Assembly (NCBI GenBank): GCA_002693605.1
Contig: NZQO01000034.1
Span: 1-13,688, forward strand
DNA: 13,688 nucleotides
DNA from: Flavobacteriaceae bacterium
Lineage (GTDB): Bacteria; Bacteroidota; Bacteroidia; Flavobacteriales; Flavobacteriaceae
Reading direction: 5' to 3'
This document shows, piece after piece, positions 1 to 6,300 of the stretch (positions are counted from its first letter, which is position 1; every line of letters begins with the position of its first letter). Below the pieces are notes generated by a model that was not told the origin of the DNA, did not search any database, and saw only the letters and a list, made by a program, of their open reading frames with translations. The translations under genes were made by a program, and so were the position numbers.

Positions 1-672
1 CATAAGGGCAAGGTTTTTCAACTATCCGATTGCGAGCCAGATATCCCATTATTAGTACCCCAATTACTAAGGAAAACTACCCACATACTGCTAAAAACTT
101 CGCCTATGCTAGATATTAGCGTGGGGCTGCGAGAGCTTACCAATGTTAGGGAAATTCACGTGGTCGCGGTTCAAAATGAAGTGAAGGAATTACTATGGGT
201 TTTGCAACGAGGGCACACTGGAAATCCAAAAATCGTTACGGCTAACATCAATGGTGCCGTTATCGACACGTTCGATTTTCATTGGAACCAAGAGTGCAAC
301 GCGGTTTTGGGTGCCCCTGAACGATTCTTGTACGAGCCGAACGCGGCCTTGCTGAAAAGCGGCGCGTTTCAGATTCTGTCAGAAGCATACCGCGTGCGCA
401 AGCTCCATAGGCATACCCATTTATATACGAGCGAGGCGCTGCGCGATTTTCCGGGGCGCCGATTTATTATTGAACAGGTTGTCCCGTACAGGAAGAAAGA
501 GATAAAGAACGCCTTGACATTTTCACAGGCAAACGTTACCACCAGAAATTTTCCCGAAAGCGTCGCAGCGCTTAGAAAGAAGTGGAAACTGAAAGACGGT
601 GGTACCCATTATCTATTTTTTACCACGCTGCTGAATGATGAAAAGGCACTGCTCATTACCTCAAAAATATAA
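1..672 (+). CDS. Class I SAM-dependent methyltransferase, THUMP-like C-terminal part (5' partial)
   Basis: The reading frame is open from base 1 to the TAA at 670-672, so 223 C-terminal residues are visible and the true start lies upstream. The first in-frame ATG (base 106) falls inside the conserved stretch KTSPMLD (visible residues 32-38) and is not the start. That stretch resembles the end of the methyltransferase fold in the Bacteroidota PG_1098-like family, in which the Rossmann domain is followed by a ferredoxin-like and a THUMP-like domain. The last 50 residues carry the family-style NFPESVAALRKKWKLKDGG and a terminal YLFFTT. Family members are near 390 residues, so roughly 170 are missing, including the SAM-binding motifs. 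The expected role is methylation of an RNA or similar substrate in the cytoplasm; the actual substrate cannot be told from this sequence. Family assignment is from memory of related proteins. Confidence 0.68.
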   Translation, partial: HKGKVFQLSDCEPDIPLLVPQLLRKTTHILLKTSPMLDISVGLRELTNVREIHVVAVQNEVKELLWVLQRGHTGNPKIVTANINGAVIDTFDFHWNQECNAVLGAPERFLYEPNAALLKSGAFQILSEAYRVRKLHRHTHLYTSEALRDFPGRRFIIEQVVPYRKKEIKNALTFSQANVTTRNFPESVAALRKKWKLKDGGTHYLFFTTLLNDEKALLITSKI

Positions 673-751
673 ATTTGAACGCCTAACGTTTTAGGCATAA
701 ACCATTTGCTACGTGTTTACGGAAAATATCTGTAAAAAAGCCCATTTTTGT

Positions 752-782
752 TTGCGATATTTCAATTGAAAACCTACATTTG
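752..782 (+). promoter_or_regulatory. Bacteroidota-type promoter for the tRNA cluster
   Basis: TTG at 752-754 is followed after 20 bases by TACATTTG at 775-782, a perfect match to the flavobacterial -7 consensus TAnnTTTG. Transcription would start near 788-790, about 28 bases before tRNA-Ser. No coding sequence overlaps it. It is the clearest promoter in the window, which fits a strongly expressed stable-RNA unit. Confidence 0.7.
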
Positions 783-817
783 CAACCGCATTTAAGAAAA
801 CAACGTTCTTACTTATT

Positions 818-901
818 GGAGAGGTGCCGGAGTGGTAACGGAGCAGATTGCTAATCTGTCAACGCGCAAGCGTTGCCCGGGTTCGAGTCCCGGTCTCTCC
901 G
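818..901 (+). tRNA. tRNA-Ser (anticodon GCT)
   Basis: The acceptor stem pairs 818-824 with 894-900 (one G-T pair), with discriminator G at 901. The anticodon stem is 843-847 with 855-859, and the 7-base loop places GCT at 850-852, reading AGC/AGU serine codons. The long variable arm typical of serine tRNAs is the hairpin 861-874 (AACGC, loop, GCGTT). The T arm contains GGTTCGAGTCC. The CCA tail is not encoded and must be added by the nucleotidyltransferase. Confidence 0.96.
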
Positions 902-919
902 CAATAAAAAACAAGTACT

Positions 920-994
920 CGGGGTGTAGCGTAGCCCGGTTATCGCGCCTGCTTTGGGAGCAGGAGGTCGCAGGTTCGAATCCTGCCACCCCGA
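920..994 (+). tRNA. tRNA-Pro (anticodon TGG)
   Basis: The acceptor stem pairs 920-926 (CGGGGTG) with 987-993 (CACCCCG), discriminator A at 994. A C-G first pair in the acceptor is usual for bacterial proline tRNAs. The anticodon stem is 948-952 with 960-964, loop TTTGGGA, anticodon TGG at 955-957, able to read all CCN codons when modified. The T arm has GGTTCGAATCC. CCA is not encoded. It lies 18 bases after tRNA-Ser and is probably in the same transcript. Confidence 0.97.
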
Positions 995-995
995 C

Positions 996-1023
996 AAAAA
1001 GCCGGACATTCGTCCGGCTTTTT
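996..1023 (+). terminator. Terminator-like hairpin between tRNA-Pro and tRNA-Arg
   Basis: A perfect 7-bp GC-rich stem, 1001-1007 (GCCGGAC) with 1012-1018 (GTCCGGC), has a 4-base loop and is followed by five T (1019-1023). Five A precede it, so it could also act on the opposite strand. It begins one base after the discriminator of tRNA-Pro and ends 17 bases before tRNA-Arg. Confidence 0.75.
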
Positions 1024-1040
1024 CAATTTATTGAATTATT

Positions 1041-1114
1041 GGTCCCGTAGCTCAGTTGGATAGAGCATCTGCCTTCTAAGCAGACGGTCACAGGTTCGAA
1101 TCCTGTCGGGATCA
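1041..1114 (+). tRNA. tRNA-Arg (anticodon TCT)
   Basis: The acceptor stem pairs 1041-1047 with 1107-1113 (one G-T pair), discriminator A at 1114. The anticodon stem is 1068-1072 with 1080-1084 and the loop CTTCTAA places TCT at 1075-1077, reading AGA/AGG arginine codons. The D arm (TAGCTCAGTTGGATAGAGC) and T arm (GGTTCGAATCC) are canonical. CCA is not encoded. No promoter of its own is evident in the 46 bases after tRNA-Pro. Confidence 0.97.
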
Positions 1115-1152
1115 CTTTATTACTCCCTTTTTTTAAGGAATTATCAAAATTT

Positions 1153-1178
1153 AAAAAGCCACCCATACCATGGGTGGC
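1153..1178 (-). terminator. Intrinsic terminator of the lipoprotein gene
   Basis: A perfect 8-bp stem, 1158-1165 (GCCACCCA) with 1171-1178 (TGGGTGGC), has a 5-base loop. Read on the minus strand it is followed by five T (1157-1153), placing it 25 bases past the stop of the lipoprotein gene. On the plus strand the following tract is only TTCTTCTTT, so it may also end tRNA-Arg transcription, less well. Confidence 0.8.
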
Positions 1179-1202
1179 TTCTTCTTTAGTAAATCTATTA
1201 TA

Positions 1203-1781
1203 TTATGATCTATTATAGATAACGGTTGCATCTTGAACGTTCTGCGGTAAATCTTCCATAGAACTTACGTACATATCGCGGTCGTTAAAGACTCTATCTG
1301 GCTTCACGCCAACAATGATATAGCGTACATCTAAATCGGGTGCATTAATATTTACCTGGTCTTGTATACGCATTGTCTTTCCGTCGAGGCTGGTTTCCAG
1401 CTCCTCGAGCGTGGCGATAACGTACAGGCGACGTTCACTAGCGCGAATTTCCTGAATTTCCAGATCGTGCTCATTGCCGCTCACCTCGGTCTCTACAATA
1501 AGGCTTCGCTCCTCTTCATCTTCATCTGGCATATCTACATCAATAGTGGGAACTTCAATTTCTTCTTCTTCCATTACCACGACTACCTTGGGTACTTCTA
1601 CCACCTCGGTGGTGGTACCAACGTCTATATTCGCCCAGTCTACATCGAAAGCGGGCAATTGGCCCTCTTCGGCGTCAATATCTACATCAACTTCGGGAAG
1701 TTCGGCCTCTCTCGTTTTATCAAGGTCGCAACTCCATAAGGTGCATGCTGCAATGGTTATTAATAATAAGGACTTCTTCAT
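1203..1781 (-). CDS. Acidic lipoprotein with DVD repeats, function unknown
   Basis: 192 residues. The N-terminus has MKK, a hydrophobic stretch and Cys18 preceded by LWS, a signal-peptidase II type site; Cys13 (IAAC) is a less likely alternative because the hydrophobic core would be very short. The mature protein should therefore be membrane-anchored by lipid, outside the cytoplasm. Residues about 28-95 are strongly acidic and carry three imperfect units of the form P-x-hydrophobic-DVD (PEVDVDID, PAFDVDWANIDV, PTIDVDMP), followed by the acidic run DEDEEE. The C-terminal 90 residues look like a small folded domain of alternating strands. I know no function for it. It lies 40 bases downstream of the YqaE-like gene on the same strand, so the two may be co-transcribed, and it ends at the hairpin 1153-1178. 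The start is the only ATG that keeps the signal sequence; no Shine-Dalgarno is seen. Confidence 0.85.
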   Translation of the reverse strand: MKKSLLLITIAACTLWSCDLDKTREAELPEVDVDIDAEEGQLPAFDVDWANIDVGTTTEVVEVPKVVVVMEEEEIEVPTIDVDMPDEDEEERSLIVETEVSGNEHDLEIQEIRASERRLYVIATLEELETSLDGKTMRIQDQVNINAPDLDVRYIIVGVKPDRVFNDRDMYVSSMEDLPQNVQDATVIYNRS

Positions 1782-1821
1782 TTTATTTAAGTTTAAGGTT
1801 AGTAATTTTCAAAGTAAAGTT

Positions 1822-1974
1822 TTATTGGTTAACGATAAATGCGTGGATAACACCTGGTAACCAAAAGATTAGCGTTAGGATAAGGTTAATTAAAAATGCG
1901 GTGCTTAGCCCGTGCTTTAAAAATACGGCCAACGGTGGCAGTAAAATGTTGAGAATTATTGTAAGTAATGACAT
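1822..1974 (-). CDS. YqaE/Pmp3 family small membrane protein
   Basis: A 50-residue protein read from ATG at 1974-1972 to TAA at 1824-1822. It begins MSLLTIILNILLPPLAVFLK and ends FWLPGVIHAFIVNQ. Two hydrophobic segments (about residues 2-19 and 26-48) flank a short KHG turn. The motif LPPLAVFL in the first segment and LPGVIHA in the second are the family signatures (usual forms LPPLGVFL and LPGxIHA), and the length matches the family's 50-55 residues. Members (E. coli YqaE, yeast Pmp3, plant RCI2) are small membrane proteins linked to membrane potential and to salt, cold or envelope stress; the molecular role is not settled. The gene is 40 bases upstream of the lipoprotein gene on the same strand, which suggests a two-gene unit. 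A possible promoter lies at 1994-2021. Confidence 0.92.
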   Translation of the reverse strand: MSLLTIILNILLPPLAVFLKHGLSTAFLINLILTLIFWLPGVIHAFIVNQ

Positions 1975-1993
1975 AGGGTTGGTTTTTAATGTT

Positions 1994-2021
1994 CAAGGAT
2001 AATTTACAACGACCTACCCAA
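1994..2021 (-). promoter_or_regulatory. Possible promoter of the YqaE-lipoprotein unit
   Basis: On the minus strand TTG (2021-2019) is followed after 17 bases by TATCCTTG (2001-1994), one mismatch from TAnnTTTG. It sits about 20 bases before the YqaE start. The match is short and could be chance. Confidence 0.35.
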
Positions 2022-2120
2022 CTTTAGCGTTAATGTCTACTTAATTATAATAGATTTAACGGCACTTGTTAACGTTTTTAGGAAATGATGTTCCGTAAAT
2101 GCGGAAATTGAAATGTACTG

Positions 2121-4166
2121 CTATTCAGGATATTCTACCCGCAAATGGTAGATGTTGTTCAGTTTTTTCTTCAGCACTTTTTTAATTAGCTGAATTTCCT
2201 TGAAGGTGATATTTGCGTTCAGGAACTGCCCCTGCTCCATTTGGCCATCTACAATTTTTTCGACGAAGGCGTCTATTTTAGATGAAGTGGGCTCCTTCAG
2301 GCTCTTGCTGGCAGCCTCCACGCTGTCGGCCATCATCAGGATAGCGGTTTCCTTGGAAAACGGCGTGGGACCGGGGTACTGGAAATCGGCCGGGTCTGCG
2401 CTGCCCTGCAACTCTTCTTCTTTTTTATAAAAATAATATACCAGGCTAGTACCATGATGGGTGCGTATAAAATCGATTACCCTATCGGGAATATTATTCT
2501 TTCGGGCTATTTCAATGCCCTTAATTACATGGTTTATGATAATGCGCGCACTTTCCTTGGGTTCTAGCTCGGTATGTGTGTTGACGCCGCTTAACTGGTT
2601 CTCGGTGAAATACGTAGGGTTTTTCATCTTTCCAATATCATGGTAAAGCGCCCCAACCCGTACCAGCATTGAATTGGCTCCTATCTCATTGGCCGCTGCC
2701 TCGGCCAGGTTGGCCACGTTGAGCGAATGGTGAAAGGTTCCGGGAGCCTCATTGCTTAGCTTCTTCAGCAACTTGGAGTTCGTGTCGCTCAGTTCCAGCA
2801 GCGAAACATCGCTTACCAAGCCAAATGCCTTTTCGTACAGATAAATTAGTGGATGTGCGAACAATGTTGCCAAGCCGTTCAAAATGAAAATACCAAAGGT
2901 CTGCCACTGCAGAAATTGAATGTTTCCTTCCTGTATGAGGAAAAAAGCGAAGTACCCAACTATGTATATTAAGGTAATCTGCCCCACCGAAATGAACAGA
3001 TTCGCCCTGCGGTACAATTCTGAAATCGTTAAAATTGTTACGATTCCGGCAATAATCTGCAAGAACATATACTCAAAACTGTTGGGCACCACGAACCCAA
3101 GCAGCAAAATTGTGAGCACGTGTACGAACAGCCCCAAACGCGGGTCGAAAAACGCCTTCAAAATTAAGGGTAAAATGCATAAGGGCACCACGTATACGTA
3201 GGCTGCATCCAGTTTCACGATAATCGTGGTCAGGAAAACCATCAATACCACGTTAAAAAAGATGAAAGTTACCTTCGTGTTATTGTTGAAAATAGCGGCC
3301 CTGTACTTACTTAGAAACAGCAATAGCATTAGAAACACGAGTGAGACGAGTAGCGAATAGCCCACCAGCAGCCAGATGTAATTGGATTTGCTCCATACTT
3401 GCGACTGGTATTCCGATTTCAGGGAGTTCAAAATTTGAAACGTCTCGCCCTCTACCACCTCGCCCTTGGCTATAATGCGGCCACCTTTCTCAATCACGCC
3501 CCGGTTTGGGTTTATCGCATCGATTTGCGATGTAATGGCGGCCTCGGTAAGTTTGTTATTGTAGGAGACATTGGCAACGATACTTCGGTCCAGGAGCTTC
3601 GCCAGAAAATCGGTAGATATTTTGTCTAACGAACTAGGCGCCCGTTCCTCCATCTTTTCCAAAATATCCCCCACATGAAACAATTGCCCGTAGGCAATTT
3701 CCTCGATTTCATTTCCGCGTTTCAAATAGACCAATTGGTTGTCTTGATATGAATGAATCTCGTTGACAACGCCAATTTCAAAAATTTCCCCAATTATGGA
3801 ATTTCCCGTGGCGAGCAGTCGCTGTCTGGAAGTACCAAATAGGGAATCGACGTAGTTTTGGCCAAGTACCGTCTCAAAAGACTCCAAACTGCGCTCCAGT
3901 GCGCCTTGCTCATATTCAAAATACGGTATTGCCTGCGCGCGTACGGTCTCCCTTTCCTTCTCAAGCGTTTCATTGTCCTTCTTAATGGTGAAGCTAAAAG
4001 GGGCGTACAGATTTTCGTACTGCCAGGGTTTCCCTTTCTGGAAATTGTACTTGAACTGCCCTCCCTTCGGAAAAAGATAAATAACCAGAACCGTAGCGCT
4101 AATAAATAGAAATGCCTTGTAAATGAACGACTGGTTTTTTGCGAAAAGGGAGAGAAGGTTCTTCAT
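2121..4166 (-). CDS. Membrane HD-domain phosphohydrolase, PgpH type (probable c-di-AMP phosphodiesterase)
   Basis: 681 residues from the preferred start ATG at 4166-4164. An in-frame ATG at 4202 would add 12 residues; I prefer 4166 because the family begins just before the first membrane helix (about 17-33, then FPKGG). In order: one N-terminal helix, an extracytoplasmic 7TMR-HDED-like domain (about 35-260), a block of about seven membrane helices (265-450), and a cytoplasmic HD domain (465-655). The HD domain shows HHS (479-481), HDIGK (509-513), THHGT (569-573) and ADS (613-615), so the metal ligands of an active HD phosphohydrolase are present. In Listeria and related bacteria this architecture (PgpH) hydrolyses cyclic di-AMP to pApA; that this one does so is inferred from family. 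It is divergent from the thiolase gene. No good terminator follows it. Confidence 0.88.
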   Translation of the reverse strand: MKNLLSLFAKNQSFIYKAFLFISATVLVIYLFPKGGQFKYNFQKGKPWQYENLYAPFSFTIKKDNETLEKERETVRAQAIPYFEYEQGALERSLESFETVLGQNYVDSLFGTSRQRLLATGNSIIGEIFEIGVVNEIHSYQDNQLVYLKRGNEIEEIAYGQLFHVGDILEKMEERAPSSLDKISTDFLAKLLDRSIVANVSYNNKLTEAAITSQIDAINPNRGVIEKGGRIIAKGEVVEGETFQILNSLKSEYQSQVWSKSNYIWLLVGYSLLVSLVFLMLLLFLSKYRAAIFNNNTKVTFIFFNVVLMVFLTTIIVKLDAAYVYVVPLCILPLILKAFFDPRLGLFVHVLTILLLGFVVPNSFEYMFLQIIAGIVTILTISELYRRANLFISVGQITLIYIVGYFAFFLIQEGNIQFLQWQTFGIFILNGLATLFAHPLIYLYEKAFGLVSDVSLLELSDTNSKLLKKLSNEAPGTFHHSLNVANLAEAAANEIGANSMLVRVGALYHDIGKMKNPTYFTENQLSGVNTHTELEPKESARIIINHVIKGIEIARKNNIPDRVIDFIRTHHGTSLVYYFYKKEEELQGSADPADFQYPGPTPFSKETAILMMADSVEAASKSLKEPTSSKIDAFVEKIVDGQMEQGQFLNANITFKEIQLIKKVLKKKLNNIYHLRVEYPE

Positions 4167-4233
4167 AAGGACAGTTGGATTAGTAAAGGTATAAATATCC
4201 ATTCATTATTCCCAAGGCGGGGTCTTTCAAAGA

Positions 4234-4264
4234 TTGATATTTCGGTTAATTATCCGTAAATTCG
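4234..4264 (+). promoter_or_regulatory. Possible promoter of the thiolase unit
   Basis: TTG at 4234-4236 and TAAATTCG at 4257-4264 are separated by 20 bases; the second element has one mismatch to TAnnTTTG. Transcription would begin about 20 bases before the chosen thiolase start at 4294, which also argues against the in-frame ATG at 4234 being used. Confidence 0.42.
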
Positions 4265-4293
4265 CAACTCTTAAAATTGAAAAAAGAATAGCC

Positions 4294-5472
4294 ATGAGCA
4301 GAAAAGTCGTAATAGTTTCAGCCGCCAGAACACCCATAGGAAGTTTTATGGGAAGTTTATCCTCCCTAACCGCAACCCAATTGGGAAGTGCCGCAATTAA
4401 AGGCGCTCTCGAAAAAATAAATCTCGATCCCACAACGGTTCAGGAAGTGATTATGGGAAATGTTGTACAGGCAGGTGTGGGTCAGGCTCCGGCCCGGCAG
4501 GCAGCACTTTCGGCTGGAATTCCAACTTCTGTGCCTTGTACTACGGTCAATAAGGTTTGCGCAAGCGGAATGAAAGCCGTAATGCAGGCCGCTCAGGCAA
4601 TCGCATTAGGCGATGCCGACGTGATCGTGGCTGGCGGAATGGAGAGCATGAGTAATATTCCGCACTACGTTCACCTTAGAAACGGACATAAGTTTGGCCC
4701 AAAAAGCATGGAGGACGGGATGCAAAAAGACGGCCTGGTCGATGCCTATGACCATAACGCAATGGGCGTGTGCGCAGATTTATGTGCAACCGAACACGAT
4801 TTTTCGCGGGAAGACCAAGATGCCTTTGCCATAGAGAGCTATAAGCGTTCGGCGCAAGCCTGGGCCGAGGGCAAGTTCGATGAGGAGGTAATTTCTGTTG
4901 AAGTTCCACAGCGACGTGGGGAACCCATTGTGATTTCCGAAGATGAAGAATTTAAGAATGTCAAGATAGACAAGATACCTGCGTTGCGACCGGCCTTTAG
5001 CAAAGATGGAACGGTCACGGCGGCGAATGCTTCCACAATCAATGACGGTGCCGGTGCAATAGTCTTGATGAGCGAAGATAAAGCAATGGAAATGGGCCTT
5101 ACCCCGCTCGCTACCATTAAGGGATATGCAGATGCCGCACAAGAGCCCAAGTGGTTTACCACGGCGCCCGCAAAAGCCCTGCCTAAGGCCTTGGGCAAGG
5201 CAGGCGTATCGCAGGACGATATCGATTTTTTTGAATTCAACGAGGCATTCTCGGTTGTTGGGCTTGCCAATATGAAATTATTGGGCCTGGACAGCAGCAA
5301 CGTAAACGTTCACGGTGGTGCCGTTTCATTGGGTCACCCACTGGGCTGCAGCGGCGTTCGAATAATTATAACCTTGTTGAGCGTGCTGAAGCAGAACAAC
5401 GCCAAACTAGGCGCAGCTGCTATCTGTAACGGCGGTGGGGGTGCTTCGGCGATGGTGATTGAACGAAACTAA
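4294..5472 (+). CDS. Acetyl-CoA C-acyltransferase (thiolase)
   Basis: 392 residues. It catalyses thiolytic cleavage of 3-ketoacyl-CoA, or the reverse condensation of two acetyl-CoA, in the cytoplasm. The nucleophile Cys89 lies in NKVCASGMKAV, the catalytic His348 in GGAVSLGHPLGCSG, and the second Cys378 in AAICNGGGGASA; NEAF is also present. These residue numbers coincide with those of the Zoogloea biosynthetic thiolase, and the length is typical. The start at 4294 (MSRKVVIVSAARTPIG) is chosen because thiolases begin there; an in-frame ATG 60 bases upstream would add an unrelated tail overlapping the promoter. The sequence cannot settle whether the preferred substrate is acetoacetyl-CoA (AtoB/PhaA role) or longer chains (FadA role). 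The NlpC/P60 gene starts 25 bases after its stop and is probably co-transcribed. Confidence 0.95.
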   Translation: MSRKVVIVSAARTPIGSFMGSLSSLTATQLGSAAIKGALEKINLDPTTVQEVIMGNVVQAGVGQAPARQAALSAGIPTSVPCTTVNKVCASGMKAVMQAAQAIALGDADVIVAGGMESMSNIPHYVHLRNGHKFGPKSMEDGMQKDGLVDAYDHNAMGVCADLCATEHDFSREDQDAFAIESYKRSAQAWAEGKFDEEVISVEVPQRRGEPIVISEDEEFKNVKIDKIPALRPAFSKDGTVTAANASTINDGAGAIVLMSEDKAMEMGLTPLATIKGYADAAQEPKWFTTAPAKALPKALGKAGVSQDDIDFFEFNEAFSVVGLANMKLLGLDSSNVNVHGGAVSLGHPLGCSGVRIIITLLSVLKQNNAKLGAAAICNGGGGASAMVIERN

Positions 5473-5497
5473 CTCCGTTTTCAATCGGACTTTCTGA

Positions 5498-6247
5498 ATG
5501 AAATACGGAATTTGCAATCTAAGCATCGTCCCCCTAAGGGCCGAACCGACAGACGTTTCCGAACTGGTAACGCAAGTGCTGTATGGCGAACATTTCAAAG
5601 TTCTGGAGAAACGCAGGAGATGGAGCCGAATTCGGTTAGACTTTGACCGCTATGAGGGGTGGATAGACAATAAGCAATTTCATCTGGTTTCAGAAGAGGC
5701 GCAACAGACTGTTTTGAATTCCGAACCCGTATATTCATCAGACCTCGTTGATTTTATCGCGAATGAATCGCAACAGTTGCATTCCATCTGTATGGGGAGC
5801 AACGTTGAAATGGTAACTAATTTGGGTCATACTTTCGAGGGAAAGAAAACCGCTGGCGAAAAGCCAAAATCTAACCTCATTGCCACTGCCGTGTTATATT
5901 TAAACGCGCCCTATATGTGGGGCGGCAAAACCCCGTTTGGAATCGATTGCAGCGGACTTACCCAAATGGTCTACAAACTTAACGGCCACAAGTTATTGCG
6001 CGATGCCAGCCAACAGGCCACCCAGGGCGAGCCACTAAGTTTTATAGAGGAGAGCGAGCCGGGCGACTTGGCATTTTTCGATAACGCCGAAGGTGCCATC
6101 ACCCACGTGGGAATTATAATGGAAGACAATTACATTATCCACGCCCATGGTAAGGTGCGCATTGACCGCCTGGACCACACCGGCATTTTTAATTACGAGA
6201 CCAAGGGGCACACACACAAGCTTCGTGTCATTAAACGAATTATATAA
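5498..6247 (+). CDS. C40 (NlpC/P60) family peptidase with N-terminal SH3-like region
   Basis: 249 residues. Residues about 1-65 look like a bacterial SH3 domain (VPLRAEPTDVSELVTQVLYG, then RRWSRIRL and YEGWID) and about 70-120 may be a second one. The NlpC/P60 domain occupies about 125-245. Its catalytic triad is visible: Cys151 in GIDCSGLTQ, His203 in ITHVGIIM and His215 in IIHAHG. Such enzymes cleave gamma-D-glutamyl-diaminoacid bonds in peptidoglycan stem peptides; the SH3-plus-C40 layout resembles YkfC-type enzymes that trim murein peptides. There is no signal peptide or lipobox, so the protein is predicted to be cytoplasmic, which fits peptide recycling rather than wall remodelling (inference). 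It follows the thiolase by 25 bases and ends at a strong terminator. Confidence 0.92.
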   Translation: MKYGICNLSIVPLRAEPTDVSELVTQVLYGEHFKVLEKRRRWSRIRLDFDRYEGWIDNKQFHLVSEEAQQTVLNSEPVYSSDLVDFIANESQQLHSICMGSNVEMVTNLGHTFEGKKTAGEKPKSNLIATAVLYLNAPYMWGGKTPFGIDCSGLTQMVYKLNGHKLLRDASQQATQGEPLSFIEESEPGDLAFFDNAEGAITHVGIIMEDNYIIHAHGKVRIDRLDHTGIFNYETKGHTHKLRVIKRII

Positions 6248-6248
6248 C

Positions 6249-6281
6249 AAAAAAAAAGCATCCCGATGGGATGCTTTTTTT
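6249..6281. terminator. Bidirectional terminator between convergent units
   Basis: A perfect 7-bp stem, 6258-6264 (GCATCCC) with 6268-6274 (GGGATGC), is followed by seven T (6275-6281) and preceded by nine A (6249-6257). It therefore works on both strands. It lies just past the peptidase stop and 19 bases past the stop of the minus-strand TPR gene. Confidence 0.92.
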
Positions 6282-6300
6282 ATGAGTTATTGGCTGTTAA

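Noticed and set aside
681..696. 6-bp inverted repeat (GCCTAA, loop CGTT, TTAGGC) after the methyltransferase stop
   Set aside because: Short stem of modest GC content with no following T tract, so not supported as a terminator.
832..1050. 72-codon open frame across the tRNA cluster
   Set aside because: It lies wholly over tRNA-Ser, tRNA-Pro, the hairpin and the start of tRNA-Arg, whose secondary structures explain the sequence.
1842..1850. TTATCCACG on the minus strand, one base from a DnaA box
   Set aside because: It encodes part of LPGVIHA in the YqaE-like protein, is single, and there is no AT-rich unwinding region or origin gene nearby.
1362..1860. Two plus-strand open frames (125 and 128 codons) opposite the lipoprotein gene
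   Set aside because: One is a Ser/Thr run and the other aromatic-rich; both are mirror products of the Asp/Glu-rich coding strand and have no family features.
684..2082. Near-identical strings TAACGTTTTAGG (684-695) and TAACGTTTTTAGG (2070-2082) in two intergenic spaces
   Set aside because: Two short AT-rich copies at unrelated positions relative to genes; expected by chance in such spacers and not a supported operator.
2091..2106. Inverted repeat TTCCG...CGGAA downstream of the HD phosphohydrolase gene
   Set aside because: Only 5 bp with a 6-base loop and no T tract on the minus strand; no clear terminator can be claimed there.
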